Source of the DNA: Loripinus fragilis
Lineage: Eukaryota; Mollusca; Bivalvia; Lucinida; Lucinidae
DNA: 64,000 bases
Direction: 5' to 3'
Assembly (NCBI GenBank): GCA_964019695.1
Contig: OZ026519.1
Location: 30,161,213-30,225,212 of the forward strand
The position numbers were made by a program, and so were the translations under genes. Every line of letters starts with the position of its first letter. Position 1 is the first letter of the stretch. The notes under the pieces are model-generated. The model was not told where the DNA came from. It saw only the letters and a list, made by a program, of their open reading frames with translations, and made no database searches. Shown here one piece after another: positions 60,201 through 64,000 of the stretch.

Positions 60201-63200
60201 TTCACATATTATTGTGAGTCCCAAAGGACGCACATGATCATTTTTGCACGTCCCAAGATCAAATTTCTGCCTAAAAAACATGATTCCCTCAGGAAATCTC
60301 ATCGGACATACGGTCTGCCGCTGGAGAACTATTTACCAGACCGCGTCAATAATTTCTGGAAATGTCCCACAGCCATTGGGGAACACTGTGATAATATCAT
60401 TTTCTGGTCAGGTTGTATTTTGTTTTGCTATCACTGTATCCCAGACCCATATCTGCTTACGTTGGCGAAAACTGATTATTCCAGTATACGTATTTTGGTG
60501 AACTTATAACTTGCAATATTTTTAAAACTACTCAAAATTTTGCATTGAAATTTTCAGCATCGATTTGAAATATGATTTTCTTTTGATAAAGAAAGTGTGT
60601 ATAAAAAAATGGGGCATATTTATGGACATATTATTGATTAAAATTTCATGATTTTGAATGCTTTTTAATAAGCGTCTGGCATTATTTTCACCGAGTATCT
60701 CAGTGGAGCTCTTTAGCATGAAGTTACATAAAGCCTAAAATACCCGGCAGAAGAGATGCCAGAGGTGACAGAAGCCGTAACCATACTACAGTGTTCATGA
60801 ATACTTTGCAGACATTACCAGACATTCGGTCTGGTGCAGTCATGAATTTTACCAGACCAAATAAAATTTTACAGGACCAAAAAAAACCTGAACTAGTTGA
60901 ATGATTAAATAATAGAATTTATCAATACTTATGTTTAATTTGATGGCTAAAAGCAATTGCATGCTTGTTTCTAACAAAGCAGTCATTCAGCCTTTGCTTT
61001 GGCCATTAGGATAATATGCCTATGCAGAACAGGTCATTGATTTATTTTCAATATTGAATTGAAGCCATGGGTACCTATTTTTCTAATTCTATGACGATTT
61101 CTTGCTTTTGAAAGCAAAAATGCGGAACTAGTGTTCTCGCAAATTAACACTGGAATACAGTGTTGGATTAAAATAGTACATTGCAGGGAACAGCTAACAA
61201 TATATATAAATTGATTTTAAATACATAAGGTTTAGCTTAACTATATAATTTTTTAAAAAATCCCAAACTTTCCATTGAGTTAACACCATTAAACTGTAAT
61301 CAATAATCCCCTTTTGATATATAATCCATAAGAACAATGCTGCCTTACTCAATCAAGTTGACATCAAAGTGAATCATTCAATAATAATCTTAAATTATTG
61401 AAATAAAGGGAGCTCACCCACCTAAAACGTTTGGACAACGTATAAGTGTCTATAATTGTCGATCTTTTTTTCTGACAGAACAGACTTTAGTGAGCCGTTA
61501 CGTTTAAAAGGTACCTTGCAGTTATTATGTAGATGTGTGAGAAGGATGAATTAACACATCTCTGTCAGAAAATATTGGAAATTTGCCTTTTCTAATGGAT
61601 TTGTGTGAGGTTGTATGCCATAAATAGAAAGAAGTAGATTCCAAAAATAGATTTCACGGTAAACAAACTGCAAATCGAAAGTAAAAATCCACAAATTTTA
61701 TGCAGGAATTACTCTTAAAACGTAAGCATTTATTCTTTCTTCACTTCTTCACAAATTATTGCGAGTCCCAAAGGACACACATGATCATTTTTTGCGGGTA
61801 CCAAGCTCAAATTTCGGCAAAAAAAAACAACAGAGATTCGCTCAGAAAATTTCATCGGACATACGGTCTGCCGCTGGAGAATTATTTATCGGACCGAGCC
61901 AATCATTACCAGAAATGTCCGATGGTCCGACGGCCATTGGGGAACACTGATACTAGATGTGAAATCAGCAATTAGAGAATCTGGATTTGAAAAATGACAG
62001 CAGAGAAGGGAAGCCAGTTCAACAGGAAGACATCTGTTTGAATTCAGGGAGTCAGTCAGGGCAAGATCAATGAAATCTACAGATATTCAAATTCAAAAGA
62101 TAATAACTCAACTGAGAACTGCACATTAAATGAATACAAACATAAGACAGGACTGAAAGATTTCCCAGAATGATATGTGGTGAGACAGAAAGTGTAAGAC
62201 ATTACATAGAGCATTGTGAGATATAAGAGAGTGTTAGAGAAAAGTTAAGAGTAAGACTCTTCTAGAGTGTTGGTATATTTGAATTCAAAGCAAGTGTCTT
62301 CTTGGAAGTGCTGAAAGAGGACCCATATGAGCAAGAAAGAATCAATATTATGTCGGTATTGGAGGACTACATAAGAGAAAAAAAAAGATTTGAAAAAAAT
62401 AAGTAAAACAACGAAATATTCTAACAACCGAAGTTGCGAACCAGACACACGAACTCAAAAATTATTGTAATGTACCTGTGAGTCTTTACCTGCAGATAAT
62501 TTACCAGAGAAGAGTTGACTACTTGCGAGATAATACAGCAAAAGGGCTGTTAACAACAACAAAGACTTAACAATAGAATTGGGAATTCCTTAAGAAAACA
62601 TCAGTTTATTTTTGGAAGATGACAATTTTGACCCACAAGCTGCAAATTTCAGGGTCAAGCCCGAAATTTGCATGCGTCAGATGACCCACGAGACAATTTG
62701 GAATCGAGACAGTTCACCGACAAGACAGTTCACCGACATGCATTTTGAAGACAGTTCACCGACAGAATTAAAGACAATTCACCGACAGAATTGAAGACAG
62801 TTCACCGACAGAATTGAAGACAGTTCACCAACAGATTTTATATTGTTATTAAGTGGAATGTCCCAATTTCAACCATAAGTTGATGTTAAATAAACGAAGG
62901 CGCAATATAAAGCCAATATATTAAGATACATATTTGATATTGCACTTTGATTTGAATAGATACATCATACACCCATGGCTAATGCATACAGAGCGATCAT
63001 TAAATAGTCTGTGAAAAAATATGTTTTATTTCGTCAACTTTAAACGTAAAACATTACCTGGGGAAAAATAAACGTAAATAATAGGTCAAAATAAAAAAGG
63101 TAGGCCTACAACTAATCTGTTTAAATATTCAAACAGAATGCTTTGCATTGTTGGCAAACATCAAATATAACGTACAATTAGCGATATGATCACTAGCTTC

Positions 63201-63818
63201 AGGTAGCATTCAAATGTTTGCCTATAATTCATTAAACAGCACCTTCTCAACAAATTATATCTGCTTATTGTATCAAATCATAACTCAACAATAATCCTTT
63301 ATAACAATCAATTATAATTCGAGTCATATGTCAATAAGCGTAATACAAATTTTTCGGTGAACTGTCTTCAATTCTGTCCGCTTACTGTCTTCAAAAACCG
63401 TGTCGGTGAATTGTCTTGTCGGTGAACTGTCTTGCTCCCGACAATTTTAAGTTGCGTCAGACTACAAAATAATGCGTCGATGGCGCAGAAATACAGCCTT
63501 GGCAGACTACTGAATACCTGGACTACTTAACAATAGAATCAGATAGGTAAGTATTTGAAGAATGCCGCCTATCGGAGTATAATAAGTTTCAGTCAGTACC
63601 CCACCACTATTTTTTTTTGCAGGAGTAATGTCAAGGACGTTCTTATTAAGGTCATTAACTGACTCCTACTTTAAGAAAAGAGAAAGTTAGTTACCGAATA
63701 ATTTGCTCTGTCTAAAAATTGTTCTACTTTGAAAATACTGTTGCTTAGCAGAGCGTAGTTTGCTCAAAGACTTGCATTTGTTGCCAATCCGGCTGAACTT
63801 CATCAGAGCAGACGCCAT
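24025..63818 (-). CDS. Pyruvate dehydrogenase protein X component (E3-binding protein), 11 exons
   Basis: Mitochondrial matrix structural subunit that docks dihydrolipoamide dehydrogenase (E3) to the pyruvate dehydrogenase core. Coding exons (minus): 63818-63695, 49452-49375, 47516-47416, 43365-43148, 40782-40690, 39917-39704, 37975-37900, 35015-34954, 33078-32920, 25846-25782, 24298-24025. All introns are GT-AG, phases agree, and the sum is 1464 nt (487 aa; human PDHX is 501 aa). Residues 1-42 form a basic transit peptide without Asp or Glu. A single lipoyl domain spans about 43-120, with the lipoyl lysine K84 in TDKA. The linker is Ser/acidic. The subunit-binding domain is about 175-210 and the E2-like core about 255-487. 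In the core the E2 catalytic motif DHRxxDG reads DARIVDD, so His is Ala448. This loss, the single lipoyl domain and the VDD ending separate it from catalytic DLAT. Only about 3.7% of the 39.8-kb span is coding. The ATG has a good context (AAAATGG). Confidence 0.95.
24398..24614. mobile_element. Family C MITE (intact copy), PDHX intron 10
   Basis: TA-flanked element with ends CTGTAAACTCGGAAGTTTTC and the inverse 'gaatttacag'. It has inner 'ttattttcgcgaa' and 'agcaaaaataaaat' arms. The same element, split by later insertions, forms the outer shell of 52287-57297. Confidence 0.8.
24736..25180. repeat. Repeat X, copy carrying a SINE
   Basis: Homologous to 16505-16735 but split after 'agataatctga' by the SINE at 24857-25054. 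Also related to 35045-35440. Confidence 0.7.
24857..25054 (-). mobile_element. tRNA-derived SINE, intact copy
   Basis: On the minus strand it starts with a tRNA-like head (A-box-like 'tcagtggtagagtgcttgac', B-box-like 'gggttcaagcc'). A conserved body 'gtgtccttgagcaagacaca' and 'tagtactggttcaatccagg' follows, and it ends in a CAAA-type tail. A perfect 11-bp target duplication AGATAATCTGA flanks it (24846-24856 and 25055-25065). The body resembles the conserved domain of Nin-DC-type SINEs, which is a recollection to be checked. It is not a functional tRNA gene. Confidence 0.85.
25604..25756. mobile_element. Family D MITE, copy 1
   Basis: Ends GATTTCCAACAATGTGG and its exact inverse at 25740-25756. 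Interior 'aggctcgcctgagtct'. A second copy, in the opposite sense, is at 49499-49707. Confidence 0.8.
25782..25846 (-). CDS. PDHX exon 10 (core)
   Basis: Follows the acceptor CTTTTTCAG. Encodes [20 protein letters not shown] and F, aligning without gap to the human segment ending in EEYQGGSFS. Ends AC before GTAAGT. Confidence 0.95.
26170..26540. mobile_element. Fold-back MITE (CAAGGCTTTGAGAA arms), copy 2
   Basis: Same layout as 1888-2244. The hairpin arms are longer here, running from 'gataaatagtgaatactagg' to 'ggtattctatttatc'. Confidence 0.8.
27266..29061. mobile_element. TTAA-flanked element carrying two minisatellites
   Basis: 1796-bp insert bordered by TTAA on both sides (27262-27265 and 29062-29065). 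Ends AGCTGCATTGTCTGTAACTT and, inverted, AGCTGCATAGTCTGTAACTT. No transposase frame. TTAA duplication points to piggyBac- or Kolobok-type mobilisation. It contains five tandem units of about 191 bp (from 27731) and two of about 175-180 bp (from about 28612), then a 'ggacggatggacgcacggac' tail. A 367-bp relative, also TTAA-flanked, is at 40144-40510. Confidence 0.8.
27731..28600. repeat. Minisatellite, five ~191-bp units
   Basis: Units start with 'ctccttcatgcatatgttca' at 27731, 27921, 28112, 28303 and 28495 and include 'gctgtggtaggagttgatcg' and 'gttctcacagctgtcatttt'. The last unit is partial. Confidence 0.85.
29397..30327. mobile_element. Non-autonomous mariner-like element
   Basis: TA-flanked unit with long inverted ends starting CGAGGGTCAGTCAAAAATAA (left from 29399, right end inverse at 30325). 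The ends match over about 37 of 39 bp, so it is fairly young. A 112-codon frame at 29945-30283 shows no DDE motifs. 'ttgctaggcaac'-type motifs recur inside. Confidence 0.8.
30400..32049 (+). pseudogene. 5'-truncated LINE with reverse transcriptase remnant (CR1/jockey-like)
   Basis: Starts within the reverse transcriptase domain. [18 protein letters not shown] and [20 protein letters not shown] lie in one frame. A frameshift at the expected GVPQGSxLGP motif (about 30545) moves to [18 protein letters not shown] and the YADD catalytic box. The end of the protein reads [21 protein letters not shown] 3' untranslated region follows and ends 'cgacgttaaataaatcttct' with 'atgtctatgtct' tail repeats. 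There are several frame breaks, so it is dead. Confidence 0.85.
32223..32469. mobile_element. Family F MITE, copy 1
   Basis: Ends 'aaggccaaataaaaaaataa' and 'tttttttttaatttggcctaa', with a central hairpin 'tgcattttgaaaggttt' / 'aaacctttcaaaatgca'. Other copies are at 42891-43129 and, more diverged, at 58379-58604. Confidence 0.8.
32725..32909. mobile_element. Family B MITE, next to the PDHX exon 9 donor
   Basis: Ends 'ggtaaaaccggtgcaaaaca' and 'cacaggttttactgta'. It retains 'gaaagtattctgcaatactttt', a shortened centre. Its right end is 10 nt from the exon 9 splice donor (intron starts at 32919). Confidence 0.75.
32920..33078 (-). CDS. PDHX exon 9 (core)
   Basis: Follows the acceptor TTTTGTAG. 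Encodes [37 protein letters not shown] and the remainder to [13 protein letters not shown] and GLITPIV are hallmark core strands. The family B MITE at 32725-32909 ends 10 nt into the intron after this exon. Confidence 0.95.
33301..33560. repeat. Repeat Y, empty-site copy, with hairpin
   Basis: Shares 'tcctttccttcatgaatatt', 'aacaaagaaa' and 'ccactagtgtagta' with 48391-48925, but lacks the SINE inserted there. Bases 33466-33535 form a hairpin with 32-bp arms (one mismatch) starting AGCAAACAGAGTAGACCC. Confidence 0.75.
33561..34930. other. Intron 8 sequence with small fold-backs
   Basis: It contains a diverged family A-like hairpin at 34642-34697 ('ggtgcacattg', 'attgcctcaatgaggcaat', 'caatgtgtacc'), a family F remnant near 33920-34020, and two GCAAACAGTG...GATCAG-type motifs near 34140 and 34268. 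No gene was recognised. Confidence 0.5.
34954..35015 (-). CDS. PDHX exon 8 (core)
   Basis: Follows the acceptor AATTGTAG. Encodes D(split)[20 protein letters not shown], the highly conserved [10 protein letters not shown] segment of E2-type cores. Ends in phase 0 before GTGAGT. Confidence 0.95.
35045..35440. repeat. Repeat X, second SINE-carrying copy
   Basis: Same repeat as 16505-16735. The SINE (35209-35397) sits at a different internal position from the one in the 24.8-kb copy. Confidence 0.7.
35209..35397 (-). mobile_element. tRNA-derived SINE, second intact copy
   Basis: Minus strand: head 'gcagtggctcagtggtagag' and 'gcgagttcgagcc', body 'gtgtccttgagcaagaac' and 'tagtactggttcaacccagg', then a 'caaacaaac' tail. 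Flanks 'aatttagga' and 'aattcagca' look like a slightly decayed target duplication. Confidence 0.8.
35839..36318. mobile_element. Pogo/Tigger-like non-autonomous element
   Basis: 480 bp, TA on both flanks (35837-35838 and 36319-36320). Ends CAGTCAAAACTCTTTATAAC and, inverted, CAGTCAACCCTCTTTATAAC. 'cgttataacagaatattca' motifs repeat inside. No transposase. A family B MITE begins at the same right-hand TA. Confidence 0.8.
36319..36527. mobile_element. Family B MITE
   Basis: Abuts the pogo-like element through a shared TA. Ends 'tacattaaaacctgtctta' and 'taagacaggtttcaatgta', centre 'agtattgcagaatgctccaa' / 'ggagcatcctgcaatact'. Confidence 0.8.
37640..37860 (-). mobile_element. Possible hAT end with hairpin and C-run
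   Basis: Bases near 37660-37708 form a hairpin ('cgccagcaaaacgccatt' / 'aatggcgtttcgctggcg'). The right end reads 'ccccctctggatccgccc', which inverted (GGGCGGATCCAGAGGGGG) is a common hAT terminus. The left end was not found. A run of 15 C lies at 37824-37838. Confidence 0.4.
37900..37975 (-). CDS. PDHX exon 7 (core)
   Basis: Follows the acceptor TTTTCAG. Encodes [20 protein letters not shown] and RKQLA, matching the core strand and helix after the KRLTESK motif. Ends with one G before GTAAAC. A run of 15 C on the plus strand (37824-37838), read as G in the transcript, lies about 60 nt into the following intron. Confidence 0.93.
38062..38279. mobile_element. Family A MITE
   Basis: Core 'tactcaaaagaactgtctca' + 'acgagacagttcttttgagc', ends 'ggcctttagttaagagtg' and 'cctacttatctagag'. 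Confidence 0.75.
38715..38824. mobile_element. Family G fold-back, copy 1
   Basis: 'gggatagaaaaatccgtccc' pairs with 'gggatggatttttctgtccc' around an inner loop. A second copy is at 47045-47149. Confidence 0.7.
39061..39558. mobile_element. hAT-like repeat (AGGGTTCGTACAG ends)
   Basis: Begins 'agggttcgtacagaaatagg' and ends 'caggtctgtgtgaaccctgg', with 'ccaggacttttccaggact' repeats inside the arms. Diverged relative of 27150-29366 and 42020-42445. Confidence 0.65.
39704..39917 (-). CDS. PDHX exon 6 (Pro/Ala linker and start of core)
   Basis: Follows the acceptor TTTATTCAG. Encodes the end of the binding domain ([12 protein letters not shown]), a Pro/Ala-rich flexible linker ([17 protein letters not shown]) and the core entry motif [14 protein letters not shown]. 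Ends in phase 0 before GTTGGT. Confidence 0.93.
39934..40113. mobile_element. Family A MITE, most perfect core
   Basis: The centre forms an almost perfect hairpin: 'gggtactcaaaagaaccgtc', 'tcaatgaga', 'cggttcttttgagtaccc'. It starts about 17 bp from exon 6 of PDHX. Confidence 0.8.
40144..40510. mobile_element. TTAA-flanked short element
   Basis: Flanked by TTAA at 40140-40143 and 40511-40514. The left end AGCTGCATAGTCTGTAACTT and about 330 bp of body match 27266-27600. The right end is only loosely inverted, 'gaagagttagtctct'. Confidence 0.65.
40690..40782 (-). CDS. PDHX exon 5 (subunit-binding domain)
   Basis: Follows the acceptor TTTTTGTAG. Encodes [20 protein letters not shown] and [10 protein letters not shown], the helix-loop-helix peripheral subunit-binding domain that binds E3. 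Ends GG before GTAAGT. Confidence 0.93.
40958..41252. mobile_element. Insert 1: CAGGGTTTATCCTAG-ended element
   Basis: Ends CAGGGTTTATCCTAG and the inverse CTAGGATGAACCCTG. Interior rich in 'tgggccc'. Flanked by CTTAAG on both sides. Probably hAT-like. Confidence 0.75.
41260..41433. mobile_element. Insert 2: CAGTGATTTTATT-ended element
   Basis: Ends CAGTGATTTTATTGAG and the inverse 'ataaaatcactg', with 'ttattttcccaatt' repeats. TAAGC occurs at both flanks. Confidence 0.65.
41466..41747 (+). mobile_element. Insert 3: 3' fragment of the reverse transcriptase element
   Basis: Matches 14460-14760, the tail of the reverse transcriptase element. Flanked by AAGACCAA-like repeats. A 5'-truncated retrocopy is the simplest reading. 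Confidence 0.65.
42020..42445. mobile_element. hAT-like repeat, uninterrupted copy
   Basis: Begins 'cagagttcatacaggcaagt' and ends 'caagcctatgcgaaccctg'. It is colinear with 27150-29366 minus its internal insertion and therefore serves as the reference for that insertion site. Confidence 0.75.
42701..42875. mobile_element. Family A MITE, diverged
   Basis: Ends 'gacagataagagtgc' and 'tctccttatctg', centre 'gagaaccatctcaatgagac'. Confidence 0.7.
42891..43129. mobile_element. Family F MITE next to the PDHX exon 4 donor
   Basis: Ends 'aggccaaatgaaaaaataag' and 'cacacttggccta'. It lies 18 nt inside intron 4 (donor at 43147). Confidence 0.8.
43148..43365 (-). CDS. PDHX exon 4 (end of lipoyl domain, Ser-rich linker)
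   Basis: Follows the acceptor GACTCTTACAG. Encodes [12 protein letters not shown] and [17 protein letters not shown], the end of the lipoyl domain, and then a linker with a long Ser run followed by DEE. Family B and family F MITEs lie 30 bp before and 18 bp after this exon. Confidence 0.93.
43396..43603. mobile_element. Family B MITE, reference-quality copy
   Basis: TACAGTAAAACCTGCCTTAA and the inverse 'tagacaggttttactgta', centre 'attgcagaatgctctaagag' + 'agcattctgcaat'. It ends 30 nt from the exon 4 acceptor, so it forms the 3' end of intron 3. Confidence 0.85.
44038..44939 (+). pseudogene. L1/Tx1-like LINE ORF2, C-terminal fragment
   Basis: Open for about 300 codons to a TGA. It contains [38 protein letters not shown] and the Cys/His box [21 protein letters not shown]. 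This is the end of an L1-type LINE protein, after the reverse transcriptase. The frame is intact, so the insertion is fairly young, but it is 5'-truncated with no reverse transcriptase or endonuclease. It lies in PDHX intron 3, opposite in sense to the host gene. Confidence 0.8.
45100..46100. other. Unassigned, with one 23-bp inverted repeat
   Basis: Contains a perfect inverted repeat, AAGAAAATTTAATAGCATCA plus TTT at 45385-45407 and its inverse at 45481-45503. The rest shows nothing recognised. Confidence 0.5.
46125..46700. repeat. Tandem repeat, ~160-178-bp units
   Basis: Four starts of 'gagtggtcacaacattt' near 46139, 46317, 46477 and 46637. Units share 'caagggcagctaactc' and 'tgtccttgttacctgcaag'. 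The array is followed by 'cacagagggacgtacgctgg' near 46810. Short open frames inside are artefacts. Confidence 0.8.
47045..47149. mobile_element. Family G fold-back, copy 2
   Basis: 'gggtagaaaaatccgtccc' pairs with 'gggacggatttttctatcct'. A nested inner hairpin is 'gatcgccgtttg' / 'caaacggtgatc'. Confidence 0.75.
47416..47516 (-). CDS. PDHX exon 3 (lipoyl-lysine)
   Basis: Follows the acceptor TGTTTTAG. Encodes [20 protein letters not shown] and then [13 protein letters not shown]. The lysine in TDKA is the lipoylation site. Ends in phase 0 before GTACAT. Confidence 0.95.
47560..48390. other. Intron 2 sequence, one fold-back
   Basis: 48116-48188 is a long imperfect hairpin ('aaatgaagttcatg...ataaaatat' / 'atattttaatg...aaacttcattt'). 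47565-47680 carries a 'ggacccagat' / 'atctggatcc' pair. No gene was seen. Confidence 0.5.
48391..48925. repeat. Repeat Y, SINE-filled copy
   Basis: Same repeat as 33301-33560, split by the SINE at 48483-48812. Confidence 0.75.
48483..48812 (+). mobile_element. tRNA-derived SINE of a second family
   Basis: The head has an A-box-like 'tagcgcagtcggtaacg' and a B-box-like 'ggtcgcaagttcgatcc'. About 230 bp of unrelated body and a (CAAA)n tail follow. A perfect 13-bp target duplication AACAAAGAAATTA flanks it (48470-48482 and 48813-48825). The head cannot fold as a standard tRNA because the middle is too long, so it is not annotated as a tRNA. Confidence 0.9.
49121..49184. repeat. Hairpin with ~30-bp arms
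   Basis: 'aaacagtgtagatccagatc' + 'agccagcttc' pairs with 'gaagctggctgatcaggatc' + 'tacactgttt', one mismatch. Same dispersed hairpin type as 33466-33535. Confidence 0.75.
49375..49452 (-). CDS. PDHX exon 2 (lipoyl domain, first part)
   Basis: Follows the acceptor TATTTTTCAG. Encodes [20 protein letters not shown] and WHKKE, the conserved N-terminal half of a lipoyl domain (MPSLSPTM...GxIxxWxKKEG). Ends with a single G before GTCAGT. Confidence 0.95.
49499..49707. mobile_element. Family D MITE, copy 2
   Basis: 'ggtttccaacaatgtgg' and 'ccacattgttggaaatc' ends. Inside is another hairpin, 'gcgactagcaaaggctc' / 'gagcctttgctggtcgc'. Lies 47 nt before the exon 2 acceptor. Confidence 0.8.
49986..50649 (+). 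mobile_element. LTR-like unit with heat-shock-element cluster
   Basis: A 664-bp unit with TGTTGT...ACAACA ends and a perfect 8-bp direct repeat TAAATAAG outside (49978-49985 and 50650-50657). It has a TATA box TATATATAAG at 50226-50235 and AATAAA at 50549-50554, in the order of U3-R-U5. Upstream of the TATA are perfect three-box heat-shock motifs (GAAttTTCcaGAA at 50151-50163, TTCtaGAActTTC at 50205-50217), a longer one with one mismatch at 50053-50070, and two-box motifs at 50023, 50088 and 50126. No internal retroelement region is present, so a solo LTR is the simplest reading. An 8-bp duplication is long for an LTR element, so another class is possible. Confidence 0.6.
50151..50235 (+). 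promoter_or_regulatory. Putative heat-shock-type promoter (two HSEs + TATA)
   Basis: Two perfect trimeric heat-shock-element matches lie at 50151-50163 and 50205-50217, the second ending 8 bp before TATATATAAG. Spacing and order are those of HSF-driven promoters. Function is inferred from motifs only. Confidence 0.5.
50999..51134. mobile_element. Family B MITE, partial
   Basis: Keeps 'ggtcaaaagtattgcagaat', 'gaccttcattaagctacc' and the right end 'attttactgta'. The left end is lost. Confidence 0.65.
51135..51784. other. No recognisable feature
   Basis: Intron 1 sequence without recognised repeats or frames. A 'gatgggtcctctgggccc' piece near 51230 resembles the interior of 40958-41252. Confidence 0.4.
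51785..51966 (-). mobile_element. tRNA-derived SINE, head-truncated
   Basis: Body 'ggtcttcctgggttgaacca', 'gtactaagctagg' and B-box-like 'tctcgaacccgc' with a 'gtttgtttgtttg' tail in the same reverse orientation as the other copies. The A-box part is missing. Confidence 0.75.
53875..54310. repeat. Tandem GAAGGCTCT/GAGTCTGCAC units
   Basis: About four or five degenerate units of 'agcgaaggctctggcgagtc', 'tgcacatttgcacaggctca' and 'cctgagccttcgtca', each itself a weak palindrome. Similar single units are at 52915-52990, 53320-53375 and 49617-49685. Confidence 0.7.
54745..57096. mobile_element. 2.35-kb element with six GTGTTACACTCCTTAGT motifs
   Basis: Perfect 23-bp inverted ends starting GGCATGTTCAAAAATAATGA. 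A 6-bp target duplication CCAGTG (54739-54744 and 57097-57102) marks insertion into the right arm of the larger element. The uninterrupted left arm gives the empty site. Six copies of a 16-17-bp motif lie inside. Forward copies start at 55289, 56346, 56511 and 56903, and reverse copies at 55454 and 55997. No convincing coding frame is present. The superfamily is not recognised. Confidence 0.8.
57300..58378. other. No recognisable feature
   Basis: Intron 1 sequence. 'tggtgatttctgg'-type short repeats occur near 57510-57710. No gene was seen. Confidence 0.4.
58379..58604. mobile_element. Family F-like MITE
   Basis: Ends 'aggcctaaaataaaaaattg' + 'tgtgtttcaggtta' and 'tgtaacctgaaacacacatt' + 'ttttgttgcct'. 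Confidence 0.7.
58876..60388. repeat. Tandem duplication, copy 1
   Basis: Direct copy of 60788-61949. Both begin 'acagtgttca.gaatacttt' with a 'ccagacattc.gtctggtg' hairpin and end 'ggccattggggaacactg'-like. Copy 1 has about 340 extra bp near 59180-59520 ('aggagtcattctctttttga' to 'gagtcctggaac'). Confidence 0.8.
60788..61949. repeat. Tandem duplication, copy 2
   Basis: Starts 1912 bp after copy 1. Lacks the internal 340-bp segment. A frame with [12 protein letters not shown] is shared with copy 1 (60297-60335 and 61852-61890), but no family is recognised. Confidence 0.8.
61985..62405 (+). pseudogene. LINE C-terminal remnant
   Basis: Contains [16 protein letters not shown], the Cys/His box that ends many LINE proteins, then a stop, and further broken frames ([20 protein letters not shown] and [16 protein letters not shown]). 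Short, frame-broken remnant. Confidence 0.55.
62706..63433. mobile_element. Element with iterated GACAGTTCACCGACA termini
   Basis: The left end carries six copies of GACAGTTCACCGACA (near 62707, 62723, 62750, 62773, 62797 and 62820), spaced by 16-27 bp. The right end carries about four inverted copies (near 63354, 63377, 63402 and 63419). The 530-bp interior is AT-rich with no frame. It lies in intron 1, 260 bp from exon 1. Confidence 0.75.
63695..63818 (-). CDS. PDHX exon 1 (start, transit peptide)
   Basis: Encodes [20 protein letters not shown] and continues to ...FRQSKLF. It has many Lys/Arg/Ser and no acidic residues, as expected for a matrix-targeting presequence. The exon ends in a single G before GTAAC (phase 1) and joins exon 2's GT to give Gly42. 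The start is the first ATG, with A at -3 and G at +4. Confidence 0.85.
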
Positions 63819-64000
63819 TTTGACTATTTACTGTTGCAGAAATCTGTTTGCTCGACGGCCGTGTCGGCGGAGGGATCACGCTTAAACCTTCCCCTCCTTC
63901 AATGAGGATACTTGTCTAAATCCGCTAGCCAGACATCATCGACAAGGGTTTAAAATTGTGCATGCATCATCGACCTTACCCACCCGCGCGGACCCAACAC
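63819..64000 (-). promoter_or_regulatory. PDHX 5' untranslated region and proximal promoter
   Basis: The 180 bp before the PDHX ATG are clearly more GC- and CpG-rich than the rest of the window ('cgacggccgtgtcggcgg', 'cacccgcgcggaccc'). No clear TATA box is visible, which fits a CpG-rich housekeeping promoter. The transcription start cannot be placed. Confidence 0.4.

Noticed and set aside
60234..60509. Two overlapping plus-strand frames as a gene
   Set aside because: They lie in a tandem duplication, and the frames are not kept in full between the two copies. No family was recognised.

Overview
The window looks like AT-rich, repeat-dense nuclear DNA from a lophotrochozoan animal, most likely a bivalve mollusc. 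The gene has long introns with GT-AG boundaries. It is embedded in tandem repeats of the 'aaagggcaataact' and 'aaagggccataactc' types followed by GGACGGACGG tails, which I associate with bivalve genomes. There are also tRNA-derived SINEs and many short fold-back DNA transposons. There is no bacterial-style gene packing.

Only one host gene can be supported. It is PDHX, the E3-binding protein (component X) of the mitochondrial pyruvate dehydrogenase complex. It lies on the minus strand, with its ATG at 63818-63816 and its TAA at 24027-24025. I could assemble 11 coding exons by hand. Every intron has GT-AG ends, every junction keeps phase, and the total is 1464 nt (487 codons plus stop). The protein has a transit peptide, one lipoyl domain, a Ser/acidic linker, a peripheral subunit-binding domain and an E2-like core. 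The catalytic His of that core is replaced by Ala.

Region 1-24 kb lies beyond the PDHX stop codon and shows no convincing host gene. It holds an imperfect tandem array (2.6-4.1 kb), a 35-bp minisatellite split by a LINE fragment and by a mariner-type transposon (5.6-9.6 kb), and a decayed reverse transcriptase element split by a hAT-type element with a perfect 8-bp target duplication (10.2-14.5 kb). Dispersed MITEs and SINE pieces fill much of the rest.

Region 24-64 kb is the PDHX gene, and its introns are a stack of mobile elements. Intron 9 holds a TTAA-flanked element nested in another repeat, a TA-flanked mariner-like non-autonomous element and a LINE remnant. Introns 3 to 8 hold many MITEs, one of which was hit three separate times. 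Intron 1 (14.2 kb) holds an LTR-like unit with a cluster of heat-shock-element-like motifs ahead of a TATA box, a three-level nest at 52.3-57.3 kb, a tandem duplication at 58.9-61.9 kb, and a transposon-like unit whose termini are iterated 15-bp motifs.

The most unusual items are the 52.3-57.3 kb nest, including a 2.35-kb element with six copies of one 16-17-bp motif, the heat-shock-motif LTR, and the array of nine hairpins at 6.3-7.6 kb. All family names rest on motif recognition by eye, and no database search was run.
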